Counted from the first letter of the stretch, positions 38,991 to 50,556 are shown. The stretch: DNA of 64,000 bases from Parelaphostrongylus tenuis (GCA_019055375.1 JAHQIW010000071.1:1-64000), one strand, 5' to 3'. Translations and numbers: made by a program. Notes: generated by a model from the letters alone, not told the origin.

Positions 38991-39479
38991 ATGGATATTT
39001 CGAAATGTATCTACGATCGCTTAACGGCATTGGTGAATTAGACCTATACGATAACTCGCGGTAAAAATGATAGCAACTGTTTAGAAATTAATGCACGCTT
39101 TTCAATATCTCTGCTAATCAGGCATAGTTGAGACACTTCCACTCTGTGCATTCAAATTCCAATGTGAAATGCATTTTTCATATTTTTCAGAAGAAAATTG
39201 AGCTGTCAAGACTGTCAATTTTCTAGATTTCTAATATTTTACTTACTGCCTTATTCGCAGTGTTTTATTTCATATATACTCAAGAGAATTGAGTAGTGAG
39301 CAAAAATGCGACCTCAGACAGGAGTTGAACCCGCGTTTCATCATACGCATCCATACCAAGGACATCTCGGTTATGGTAAGAGTTAGCGATAATCTGGCAC
39401 CACATGCACTGCGTAACATCTTTTTTGAAAAACTATTGATTGCTTCCCGATTTCCATTTACTATTGCAACCTTCAAGTA

Positions 39480-39735
39480 TTGCATCACCTGTATCACCTG
39501 TCGAGTGACTCGAGCGGGCATTAGGAACACTTCCATTTTTCTCTATCGCGTGCATGAGTTCTTTCTTCTAGCCCTTTTGCGTGAAGAAATCGGGCGATCG
39601 GGCCTGTGGTCTTCCTGTAGAGTGCTCCATATCCCGAGGAATCCAGTTGGTAACGGCTCTCGTCCATCAGTTGTCGCTGAAGCGCATCACGTGTCCGGCC
39701 CACCTTATTTCCGATATCGTGACGTGTAGAAAGGC
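39480..39735 (-). mobile_element. RTE 3'-end fragment
   Basis: Reverse complement of the RTE 3' terminal region. It starts with CACCTGTATCACCTGTC at the left and reads back through the WAGH/RSQGRP-equivalent segment. No coding capacity remains. Confidence 0.85.
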
Positions 39736-40279
39736 GTCTTCAAGTATTGCACAGAATCAAATATTAAAAAAAAAACTTATAGATTTAGATCATAATTTTG
39801 ATTGTCGGCTTATTATGGCCGACAAAATGCTAGCATCACTGTAATTGCGTAGTAAAGGAGAGCTTTTTATAGAAACATGAAAGTTATATTTGAACCATAA
39901 GCGTATCAGTGTATAGGAAATCGAGGGTTCTTACTTGATTAGATGACACGAGTTTGGTAAACTGCTAATAGTTGTAGTAGTTAGTCTGGAGTTTCAGCGA
40001 TCTGCCTTCTTCAGAGTGCGGACGTACGTTGCATCAGACTATTTGGATGACACGGAGGATCTTTCCTATGCCGCCTAGATCAGGTCAAAAGATTAAAAGA
40101 ATAAAGGGCGGGAGGTCTCATGTGATGGCTTCATTCGCCTTTCCGGTTTATTTTGGGGTCTTTGGAGCATATCTAAAATACCTTAAGAGTTTCGCGCGTT
40201 GATGTTTTTGATTCCTGCGCTAGGATCGTGACACTCACATCAAAATAACTATTGCTGTGTTTTCGTGCCCTATGTTAAC

Positions 40280-40292
40280 TTAGAGATTTGCT
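40280..40292. repeat. Left 13-bp target-site duplication
   Basis: TTAGAGATTTGCT directly before unit A; the same 13 bp follows unit C at 41177-41189. Confidence 0.85.
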
Positions 40293-40329
40293 CTGATAAG
40301 GATATGACATATTTTGAGCCATAGGTCTA

Positions 40330-40377
40330 GTGCTATATAGGCGCCTATTTCGTCCTAGTGGGACTCATCAGTAGCAC
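40330..40377 (-). ncRNA. Hammerhead ribozyme, unit A
   Basis: Minus-strand motif with stem I GUGCUA/UAGCAC, core CUGAUGA, stem II GUCC-CACUA-GGAC, GAAA, and a palindromic stem III AUAGG/CCUAU. Residue 17 is A, so cleavage is predicted between 40336 and 40335. All conserved core residues are present. Confidence 0.92.
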
Positions 40378-40613
40378 CCTCCCTCGGTTCCGTCGATCCC
40401 TTGAGGTGAAATAATCCTCTAAAGGAATCGACGCCGAGTAAAAACTAAGCACCCAAAGTAGGATGAGGTATTACCTGACTTTGTGGTGACCGGCAGTCGA
40501 GCTTACGGCTTTTAAAATGAATCATACTTCTGCTATCGACTGCTTTTTTTTACAGACCCGCTCAAAATGATTTAATCTGATAAGGATATGACATCTTTTG
40601 AGCCATAGGTCTA

Positions 40614-40660
40614 GTGCTATATAGGCGCCTATTTCGTCCTATTGGACTCATCAGTAGCAC
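40614..40660 (-). ncRNA. Hammerhead ribozyme, unit B
   Basis: Same fold as the unit A ribozyme, one base shorter in the stem II loop (GUCC-AAUA-GGAC). Predicted cleavage is between 40620 and 40619, so the two sites bound a 284-nt minus-strand RNA monomer. Confidence 0.92.
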
Positions 40661-41057
40661 CTTCCCTCGGTTCCGTCGATCCCTTGAGGTGAAATAATCC
40701 TCTAAAGGAATCGACGCCGAATAAAAACTAAGCACCCAAAGTAGGATGATGGTATTACCTGACTTCGTGGTGACCGGCAGTCGAGCTTACGGCTTTTAAA
40801 ATGAATCATACTTCTGCTATCGACTGCTTTTTTTATCTGTAAAAATCTTTTTATCTTTATCTTTTTATCTTTTTTTTATCTGTAAAAAAAGCAGTCGATA
40901 GCAGAAGTATGATTCATTTTAAAAGCCGTAAGCTCGACTGCCGGTCACCACAAAGTCAGGTAATACCATCATCCTACTTTAGGTGCTTAGTTTTTACTCG
41001 GCGTCAATTCCTTTAAAGGATTATTTCACCTCAAAGGATCGACGGAACCGAGGGAGG

Positions 41058-41105
41058 GTGCTACTGATGAGTCCCAATAGGACGAAATAGGCGCCTATAT
41101 AGCAC
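41058..41105 (+). ncRNA. Hammerhead ribozyme, inverted unit C
   Basis: Plus-strand copy with stem I GUGCUA/UAGCAC, CUGAUGA, stem II GUCC-CAAUA-GGAC, GAAA and stem III AUAGG/CCUAU. The core is intact. Confidence 0.92.
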
Positions 41106-41176
41106 TAGACCTATGGCTCCTTATCAGATTAAATCATTTTGAGCGGGTCTGTAAAAAAACCAGTCGATAGCAGAAG

Positions 41177-41189
41177 TTAGAGATTTGCT
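41177..41189. repeat. Right 13-bp target-site duplication
   Basis: Second TTAGAGATTTGCT. Taking one copy and removing the insert joins SKSL on the right flank to the GIY-YIG continuation at 40279 in the same frame, though old stops interrupt that frame. Confidence 0.85.
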
Positions 41190-42624
41190 TTTATCGATTT
41201 TAGATTTGCCATCTAGATGCTCTTTTACGCGAGTGAAGAGTTATCCACCTGTTTCGCCTATATGATCCTTCACTTATCTCTAACATGTAATTAAATAAAG
41301 TGTGTCCGATCTCAACAATCTCGCTCGTTTCAGTTCGCGCAGAATATGCAGTTCTTTGTGATCATAGTCGATCGTAAATTCTATTGTGGATCAGCTGATG
41401 GCGCAGGATGGGAGGTGGGATTTCAATAATGACCACAGAATATTCAAGACCGCATCTTTTTAGGCAGCTTTCAACCGCGCTGCTGATTTCGTTTGATATG
41501 AATGGAAGTTTGAACGGATTTTATTTAGGTGTGGGGCATTGTTCTTTGGGGCCCAATTTCACCTTTTGAATTTCCTGAGTGGCTGATGTTTTGTAGCTAT
41601 TGGAAATGGCTATTTCTCGTGCCAAATGTAACGATTCGTTCTTTTCCTCATCTCCTGTGCACACATTTTTGGCCGCTCGCTACACGATTTTATTAGGCGA
41701 TTTTCATGTGTGAAGGATGAGGCGGAAGGTCATGGACTGCAATGTGTTTGATACTTGGTTTTCAATGCCATTTAATACTAAAGCCATTATATAAGCTTTA
41801 CTTGGATGTTAAAAAATGGAAGGCAGCTCTCGCTTGGACTCTCTCGCGTAAATTTTATATGCTCTGACTGTCCGTTCTAATCTTCAGAACAATTGCCAGT
41901 TCCTCTTGTGTCTAGTAGACAATGAAATCTATACACCGACAGTAGAGCAATGAGAGGTGAACAAGAACTGGAGCTTTTGTACATAAAGGCGATGGCAAGC
42001 CTAGGTGCCAACCGTCGACTTATGGATAGCCTCTGAGTTGTGTAAAGTATTTTCCCAATCACCGAAAGATCGAACAACTAAGATATCTTTTCAGGGTGCT
42101 CATTAGTTGTTGAACTGAGAAGCGTACATATTCATTTTTTGTTCATTTTCTATGAGAAATTGGAAAATGGCTTGCACTGCAGAGTCATTTGATACGTTTC
42201 TATAGAGTAAGGTAACGTCAGATGACTCGATTACATGCGAGTTGTTTGATTTTGAGCAACGTAAGTGACTTGAGTACTGAGCAGAGGGGTTCTTATAAAT
42301 TTGAGCACTTGAGTAAAGATAAGAGTTAGCAACCACGTTATTCTAACCGTTGCTTCCCATATGCAAAATGATAAGTCTAACCTGGTATGTTAATGGATCG
42401 GTTGACACAAGATCAGTAGTAGATATTAATTTATGTTTTTCGTTAGTAGGTATAGGATCAGACAAATTGAATCATTGTTCTTGAAGCCGAGAGATAAGTG
42501 AAGGTTCCAAACCCGCTGCATTTGCCGTGTAGACCCATTCTTTGTTTAAGTTTTGGTATTGGCGCTTATATTACGTTCTCAAAGGATGGACGATAGAAGG
42601 AAACATCCTGAAGGTGTTTTTCCA

Positions 42625-43715
42625 ATGGAAACAGAAGCGGTTATAGAGGCTCTAGATAACCAATGCGTCCCTACTCAGTACATAATGATCCTTCGTGAGC
42701 TTTATAAAGATTTCACGACCAAAATATCTCCATTCTACAAATATCACCATCGACGTATGAAGAGGGGTTCGACAAGGCGATACAATTTCTTCAAAACTAA
42801 TCACTGCCACCTAAGAAAACGTCATGCGAACATTAGAATGGGATGACATGGGAGTGAAAATTGACGGTCGACAATTAAACCATCTTCGCTTTGCTGACGA
42901 TATCGTTCTCATAACACCAAACATCAGCCAAGCGGACGAATGTTGACCGATTTCGATAACGCCTGTGGAAAGATTGGTCTTCAACTAATTCTAACAAAAA
43001 CGATGTTCATGAAGAACGGATGGGTTTTGAATGCACCATTCACGATCAGCTGGAAAATCTCCGAATGCTCCAGGTACGTTTATCTAGGTCGCGAAATCGA
43101 CATAATGAATGACCTAGCTCCAGAGTTGAGTAGGGAGGAAATGAGCGACTTGGGGAACGTTTAAGAGCATCGAAAATGTAGTGAAGAGGACAGGGAACAT
43201 CCGACTCCGCGCGCACCTTTTCGACTCGACAAATATCCTGCCCTAACGTATGCAGCAGAAACCTGGTCGCTACGTAAGCAGGATGAAAGATCACTTGGCG
43301 TTATCGAACACGCATTCGAAAGGTCAATGCTAGGAGTAACCCGTATCTCGCTAATGAGAGAAAGGATCCGAAGTTCCGTCTTACGTCAACGATCGAAAAT
43401 CAAAGATGCCGTTCTACACACGAAGATATCGAAAATGATGTGGGCCGGACACGTGATGCGCTTCAACGAGAATCGATGACGAGGGCCAACCGACTGGATT
43501 TCTCGGGACATCAAGTGCTCTATAGGAAGACCACCGACCCGTTGGTCCGATTTGTTCACGAAACTATAGAAGAAAGATATGATGCTCAGCGAGTCCCTAG
43601 AGCTGGGAGGACCCACTGGGCTACTCTTGCACGCGATAGGGAAAAATGGAAGTGTTGCTGGTACCCGCTCGAGTCACTCGGCGATCAACGGGACGACAGG
43701 TGATACAGGTGATAT
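42625..43715 (+). mobile_element. RTE retrotransposon, 5'-truncated copy
   Basis: Begins in the RT domain at a sequence matching 12947 of the larger copy (METEAVIEALDN) and runs to the GACAGGTGATACAGG 3' end. It contains the FADD region near 42890 and the YVYLGREID block. Several one-base indels break the frame. 5' truncation is normal for LINE insertions. Confidence 0.9.
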
Positions 43716-45395
43716 TGTATAGGTGACGATGAATTGATTTTCTAGAATGTGCCAATTGTTGACTGTGAAACGTACGATTTTTCAGTCAGTAAGGGTAAAC
43801 TGTTGACCGGTACTAATTTGTCGGGTGAATTTTTGCTGCAAGATGTTGATTATAGGAGGTGTTGATTTTTTGAACAGATATTTTGAGCAAAAGGCTTGGA
43901 CGACCGGCGTTATGCAATTTAATGGTCAGAAATATGGGCCTTCAAAGAGGTATTCATCGCGTTGATGAACGCGGCTTTTCGTGCACTTACTTCACCTTTA
44001 TACTATAACTATCTTCACATAGACCTTTACCAGAGGTGTTTAGTTCTAAGAGATGTGCTCTCAAGCTACATTCCCACAAGGCAAGCTATAGCAATGCATT
44101 ATAAGGATTGGAAGTTTGTTTTTTCTCCCAAGGATATGGTATTACCGCTGAACAATGAAGGATTTTGTGGGAAGTAGGCGCTCTTTTCATCAGAAAACCT
44201 TTACAGAAAATTGACTTCATGACATTCCATCTTTTCTGCAGCGATGAGATACCTCTGCGTATGAATTTCTTTCTAAAATTACCGATAAATCGCCTATGAC
44301 GTCTAGGTGGAGAGGGAGCATTTCAGGTGTGAAACATGAACTTCTTCTCAATTTTACGACGTCATATGGTAACCTTTCAAAAAGCAACTTTGTCATCGGA
44401 ATCCTCGAGATTTGGGCTATCTTAACAAATTTTAAACTATAAAAAACTTCAAAGAAGAACCATATAGCGGCCCCAGCCGGACAATCGAAGAGAATTGAGT
44501 ACAAAAGAATAATTTTATTTTCGCTATTACAACGTGATAAAAAGCTGTTTTCCGATGCTAAACAGGTTTTTCGAATCACAGAGATATGAACTTTCGAATG
44601 ATTACGAAATGTTTAAGGGAAAACTTTTCTGCAGCGAGAAAAGTCGTCAAACAGTCGTGTATCTGATTTGGTACACGTCGTTCCCAAAGGGTTAATACCT
44701 ATATTTTGATGGTTTAAGAGACAGTTTTTCGAAACACTAATCGTTTGATCCCTTTTCAGTCTTCAAGGTTTTGGTGGGGACCAGACGCACAAAGTTTTGT
44801 ATGGGTGAAGAAGGTGCTTAGCTCTGGTCAAATTTAATCAAATATGGAATAGGTCGCACGAATACTCGACTAGCCGTTTATTTTTGGATTATTGCAACGT
44901 ACTCAATACGATGAGACAGGCACAAAAAGAGAATTTATTTGCGCTCCTTTTAGTCAATCAACAATCAGCGGAACAGTAGATACTGCGAGTAATCAAATTA
45001 GTCAAAAAGAAAACAGCAGTTGTTGAAAATTGCCCACATTCTATTTCCTACATCACTGCTGATTCAATGATGAAGCAATTTTTTTTCAATTTCTTTTGAT
45101 CTGATCAAGCGAAAAGGTACCTTGCATATGTTTCGTTGCGACTGACATATAATCTGTTTTTCCCGCAAAAAACAGCACATTTCTAGATGTACATTCCCTC
45201 AAATTTAGGGCCGTGTACACCCACAGGGTATTACGAACGTAAATCATCGGAAATCGGAAACCATTCAGATTCTGTCTTTACTTGTTGACCTCTTATAAAA
45301 TCAATATACAGCACATTTGTATAACACAGTCGCAGTGTCATGACAACGTGTATACGTTAGCTGACATCAATGAACGTATGTTCACGGATATCCCT
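43716..45395. other. Between RTE copies; one weak exon-like stretch
   Basis: A GATTTTTCAG acceptor at 43775-43784 is followed by open stretches in two frames up to 43935 (KGKLLTGTNLSGEFLLQD, then NRYFEQKAWTTGVMQFNGQK). 44217-44579 on the minus strand is open for 120 codons but shares the dispersed repeat of 5640-6420. No gene is supported. Confidence 0.4.
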
Positions 45396-48372
45396 CTTTG
45401 AGGGATCCCGCCCTGTTAGTCGCAAGGGCACGTGGCGCGTCGCCAGGTGGTGGATAGGGAAATAAACGCAAACCAAAAGCGCGGTCGCTGTGCTGCAAAC
45501 CGTGTGCTTCCCAAACACGCAGGTTGCTTTACGGAATGGCTCTCTGCTTCTGCAGCTCTAATTTGACGAAAATGCAGTTCTACGAGTTAAATCTTACAGA
45601 AGTCTGCAGTCAAGCAGCTTGAGAGGCGGTTAAGATTTGTCTCCAACAAATAAGCTCTTCCCGCTCCTCCGAGAGAAACTGGCAAGCCACTTGTGAGTTT
45701 CCAGCCCACACGTTTAAAGCCTAGCAAACTAAACGTTGGGTATCATAACGCTAGAAGCAGAAATAAAAATGGGCCTCATTCCCCTGAACCGAAAGAGCCC
45801 CGATACGGCTTCGGGTAGGACATGTAAGACGAGTACGGAGAGGCTGCTAGACTCTCGAAGCCAAGCTTGGCTGCCAAAAGCGAAGCGGACTAAATGGTTA
45901 CCTGTACCTTCCAACACACGAACACTTGCCCACGAATCGCTGTAGAAGATCTATTGATTCAAGCAAGAAAGATAAGGTACGACGTCGTTGACCTGGCTTA
46001 GACAAAAAGGCACCACCTTTTTCACGCTGTTTATGACACCAGAGAAAAAAAGGAGGAATCTTCGGAAGAAGTTCTTAAATTCTTCAAAGGCCTTGTTGGA
46101 GATTTTACGCAAAAATTAGACCTAGAAAAACGTCTGAAGAACGTCACAATGGGACCCACGAGCTAGAATGGAATAAACAGGATCAGAGGTTAATTCAGTT
46201 TATCATGACGACCCAAACCATCCATGGTAACTCATTATACCAAAAACCTCTTCCCAAGCGATGGACGTAGAAGTTTCCCAATGGAGAGCACCATAACGAA
46301 ATAGACCACATCTTAGTAAATCGAAGGTTTTGCCTGACAGATGTCGCTGTTGTTCCTAAATTCTACAAGGGATCAGACCATAGCGTCCCTCGCACAGCAT
46401 TCCATTTTTGCGAAAAGGAGAGAAAGCCGCTAAATTCAAACAACGAAGTTCCAGAACAACCATAAAGGGGGGCGCATTCAAATCAACAGTCGGCTCCTTC
46501 GAAGATATCGTTGTCGACAGCACCGACGAAGAATACGATCGGCTCGTTGAATATTTTCACGTTAGCGCTGTGAAAGCCAAGAGTCCTAAGGTCACGAAGC
46601 GACGCTTGTCTCCGCAGACACTCGAGTTGATACGTCAACGTGGAATGACACGAGCTACAGGCAAACCTTACCTCCGATCTTGCGAAGCGCTGCAGAGAAG
46701 CGATCAGAGAAGACTTTAAAGAGAGACGAGCAGCAATAATGGCAGAAGCTGCAGAAGCAGCGAAGAGCATTCCCGAAGCCCACCGAGGCTTCGCCAGTCT
46801 GCACTCCGATGCTTTGACGGTAGACTTACGGCTTTCAGAAGGGCACTGGAAAAAATCATCCACCAGTATTACTCGGATCTCTTCGCTAGCCATGTCCTCT
46901 TACACTCTCATACAAATTGAAAGAGGATGAATCTGTCGTTCTACCGGATTTCTCTTCCGAAATCTAACACGCTATATCGTCGGTGAAGAACAGAGCAACA
47001 CTCGGTCCAGATAAGATTAGACCGGAACAACTGAAAAACCAGTCGCTAGTTCTCTTCAGCACCCTGGCTCGGCTCTTCACTAGTTTCCTGTCAGAATGCA
47101 AGGTTCTCATTCGATAGAAAGCCAGTTAAGTGTCTTGTTTTCAAAAAGAGAGACCTTCACGGCATACATAGGCAATTGTAGCCCCATCCACTTGCTGTCT
47201 GTTGTCCATAAAATCTTCACTCGATTCACCTAAACAGGATTGACAGAACGATAGACGAAAGGCAGCCATGCGAACAAGCAGGGTTTCGAAAAGGATTTCA
47301 GTGCCATAGACCACATTCGCACGATCACATAACTCATTGAAGTTTCACGAGAGTATAAAATACCACTCTGTCTTACTTTATTGAGCTGAAGAATGCCTTT
47401 GATACAGTGGAAACAAAAGCAGTAATAAAGGCTTTGAACAATCAAGGCATTCCTATTCGGCATATAACGATCATTCGCGAGCTATATAAAGATTTTACAG
47501 ACAAAATATCGCCATTCTACAACAATATTATCATCGACGTAAGAAGAGGGGCTCGACAAGGCGATACAGTTTCGCTAAAATCAGTCACTGCCACCCTCCC
47601 AAAAGGTCACACCTACGGAAAGATTGAGCTTCAACTAAATCTAAGGAAAACGTTGTTCATGAAGAACTGATGGGTTTTGAGTGCTCCATTCGCGCTCAAC
47701 GATACGATCATTTCCGATTACTCCACTTACGTCTATCTATGTCGTGATATCGGAATGATGAACGACCTAGCTCCAGTGTTAAGCAGGAGGAAACGAGCGC
47801 TTTGGAGAACGCTCAAGAACATCGAGGATGCAATGAAGAGGACAAAAAACATCCGATTCCGAGCCCACTTTTTCGACTCGATGACTAGTTATGCCCTAAC
47901 CTATGCAGCAGAAACTTGATCGCTACGTAAGCAGGATGAAAGGTCATTTGGCGTTATTGCATGCGCAGTCGAAAGGTCGATGCTAGGATTATACCGTATG
48001 TAGCAAATGAGAGAATGAATCCAAAGTTTCGACCTACGTCAACGATCGAGGATCGAAGACGTCGTTCCGACACGCCAGGGTATCAGAAACAAGGTGAGTC
48101 GGACACATGATGCGCTTCAACGACAACCAATCAATGGACGAGAGTTGTTACCGACTGTATTCCTCGGGATATCAAGCGCTCTACAGGAAGACCACTGACC
48201 CGATAGTGCGATTTCTTCACGAAAAACATAGAAAAAAGATATGATGCTCAACGAACCTCTAGAGCGGACCCACTGGGCTACTTTTGCACGCGATAAGGAA
48301 AAATGGAAGTGTCGCTGGTGCCTGCTCGAGTCACTCGCGATACAAAGGGGAGACAGGTAATATAGGTGAATG
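45396..48372 (+). mobile_element. RTE retrotransposon, near full-length but heavily decayed
   Basis: From about 45717 to 48372 this parallels the 11-14 kb copy: the leader with GGGCCTCATTCCCCTGA, a shortened endonuclease region with many frame breaks, a linker frame (46408-46719), RT fragments (47407-47919) and the 3' end with a decayed GACAGGTAATATAGG tail. The ~320 bp before 45717 (GC-richer, containing GTTAGTCGCAAGGGCACG) is absent from the other copy and may be the true 5' UTR. That extension is inferred. No intact catalytic frame remains. Confidence 0.85.
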
Positions 48373-48639
48373 CACATTTACCTTTATTCAAAATACAAAT
48401 AATAGTAAGAAAGCTTGAAAACTATTCTGCTAAAAACAGCAGGCGTTATGTATAGAGTACTTCTTGATGATTTAATTTGTGATTTATGCAAAATCAAGAG
48501 ACAATTGCGAGACAATTTTTACGCCTAAATAATAACTCATAGAGACCAGTTAGTCTGGAATAAGCACGAGAGCGAAGACATTTTTAGAAACATTAACAAT
48601 GTAAATATATAAATAAGAATAACAGTCATTACCTGCTAT

Positions 48640-50115
48640 CCCAATAATCGTCAAGTGACTCGAGCGGGAACCAATAGAACTTCCATCCTGTCCTATCACG
48701 CGCAAGAGCCACCCAGTGAGCTTTGCTCAAGGAGTTCGTTGAGCATCACAACTTTCTTCTAGGCTTTTCGTGAAGCAGTCGCACCATTGAGTCGGCGGTC
48801 CTTTCTATGAAGCCCTTGATATCTCGAAAAATCTAGCCAGTGACGGTTCTCGCTGACCCTTGTCGTTGAAACGTTTTATTTATCCAATCTTCTTCTGGCC
48901 TGTAAAACGACCGCCTTGATTATTTATCGCTGTCGTAGGTCAGGACATCGGAGTCCTTCTCGCATTTGTGAGACACAACATACTCCTAGTATCCCGTACC
49001 TTTCCTTGGTTCAGCAAAGACGAGGACGTTTATTTTGTACAAAATAGTGAAATAGAGATCGTATCGATGGCTAATGTATCGGCTGTATTGCCCTCAGAGC
49101 CTGAAGGAGTCCTAGTGACGTGCATCAACTTAGTCATACATTTTCATAACCAAAGCAGAAAGAAAAAAGCTAGCAGACATCTCAACAATTTTAGATCGTA
49201 AAGTAATCAGCTACATTTGACTCCGACTCACCGTGACATACTCCTGATATCGACCTTTCAACTGCGCGTTCAATTGCGCAACGTAATTTTGATCCTGCTT
49301 ACGTAGCGACCAGGTTTCTGCTAATACGTCAGGGTAAGGATAACTGTTGAGTCAATAAGGTGGACACGGGATTGGAGGTCTTCGTACTCTTCACTAAATC
49401 ATCACTGTTCTTGAACGCTTCATAAAGCCGCTCGCTTCCTTCTGCTCAACTACGGAACTAGGTCGTTCATTATGCTGACTTCCCATCTGGACAGACGTAA
49501 CTGAAGCATGTCCTGAGAAATTCGTCCCTTTAAACGTAATTGAGGCACTCGAAACCAATCCGTTCTTCATAAACAGCATCTTCGTTGAATCCGGTGAAGA
49601 CCATTCTTCCCACAAGCCTTGCCGAAATCGATCAGCATTCATTGCTAGCCGATACTTGGTGTTATAAAAACAATGTCAGAAGCCCAGCAGAGATGGCGTA
49701 GTTGTTAGCCGTCGATTAACACTCCCAGACTGTTTCATCTCGATGTTAACATGACGGTTTGAAGGCTGGTAGTCAAAAATTGGAAAGATGATATTGCCTT
49801 GTCGAACACCTCTTTTCACGTCGATAGTATCACCGTATAGAATGATGATACTGTGGTTGTAAAATCTTTATCTATCTTATAAAGAGTCATTATGTGCTGA
49901 GTAGAACGCCCTGATTGTCCATAACTCATATAGCATTACTGCTTCTATTTCAGTTGAATCAAACGCTTCCTTCATATCGATGAAACTAAGACGTATCGGT
50001 TTTTGTGAACTTTAATGAGTTTTGTTCTCCAACGATTTGGTCTACAGTACTAAATTCATTTCGAACCTTTGCCTTCTTCATGATTGCCGTTCGATCGGTG
50101 TTCTCCAAGACAGCA
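48640..50115 (-). mobile_element. RTE retrotransposon, 5'-truncated, inverted, with internal insertion
   Basis: Minus-strand RTE copy: its 3' end lies near 48650 and RT-domain sequence extends to about 50115. Recognisable pieces include MLFMKNGLVSSA (about 49560), and the DNQG region near 49910. It is highly mutated and is interrupted at 48994-49235 by a 242-bp insertion with a target duplication. With the + strand copy ending at 48372 it forms a tail-to-tail inverted pair. Confidence 0.85.
48994..49235 (+). mobile_element. 242-bp insertion inside RTE copy
   Basis: RTE sequence is interrupted between ACATACTCCTAGTATC (48978-48993) and ACATACTCCTGATATC (49236-49251), a 16-bp duplication with two differences. 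The insert is open from 48968 to 49201 on the plus strand and includes FPWFSKDEDVYFVQNSEIE. Source unknown; no poly(A) tail or inverted ends seen. Confidence 0.6.
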
Positions 50116-50556
50116 GCCTATATTGGTGAACTTTCGAACTTCCGCTTTTCATGGCGCTAATGTTTAACATGCAGGATGAGCTAGTCGTATGATTCTTAGA
50201 TGCCATTAATAACATAACCTCTTAAGCACTGGAAACAATTTTAAAACTTCTACTTTATGGTTGTTCTAAGATTTCGTTGTATAGATTTACCTATTTTCTC
50301 CTCTTTCGACGAAAAACAGAATTTTACGCGGACACGAAAGTCTGATTCCTTGTAGAATTTCGGGAAACATCAACACTAGTTAGGCAAAACTTTGATTTAG
50401 TGTGATCCTACGTATTTTTTTATGACACACCTTCTAAAAGGGACTCCCACTTCCTCCGCCTTAAAGGAGCTTTTGGCTTTGTAAGTTGTAATGGATAGTT
50501 TTGATCGCCATGATGAACTCACACAACCTCTCATCTTGTTCGTCCCATTCTAATCC

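Larger units (their letters stand above)
40293..41176 (-). mobile_element. Retrozyme-like insertion: two tandem and one inverted hammerhead monomer
   Basis: Unit A (40293-40576) and unit B (40577 to about 40840) are near-identical direct repeats with hammerhead ribozymes on the minus strand spaced exactly 284 bp apart. Unit C (about 40882-41176) is the reverse complement of B plus the end of A, with a ribozyme on the plus strand and a ~15-nt internal deletion. B and C are separated by a ~40-nt T-rich ATCTTTTT spacer, making a large near-perfect hairpin. The unit has no protein-coding capacity. A 13-bp direct repeat flanks it (40280-40292 and 41177-41189). Its site is within a Penelope-like GIY-YIG frame. 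Tandem hammerhead monomers of 170-400 bp are known from metazoan retrozymes, thought to move with Penelope machinery; this assignment is inferred. Confidence 0.8.
39985..42340 (-). mobile_element. Penelope-like element remnant (RT and GIY-YIG)
   Basis: Minus-strand remains of a Penelope-like retroelement. An RT segment near 41990-42030 contains RLAPRLAIAFMYK and a decayed YCR-IDD-like box. A linker near 41430-41540 reads LPFISNEISSAVESCLKRCG and IEIPPPILRHQL. The GIY-YIG endonuclease begins near 41260 (HIGETGG, then RVKEHLDGKSK) and, after the 884-bp insertion, resumes at 40279 with DVSVTILAQES and SKDPKINRK. Many stops show it is dead. The outer ends are approximate. Family identification rests on the RT/linker/GIY-YIG order and motifs recalled from Penelope-like proteins. 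Confidence 0.85.

Noticed and set aside
44217..44579. 120-codon minus-strand open frame
   Set aside because: Sequence blocks recur in the dispersed repeat at 5640-6420 and 59700, so it is repeat-derived.
45729..45917. Open frames antisense to RTE (also 46483-46893)
   Set aside because: Shadows of the RTE coding strand.
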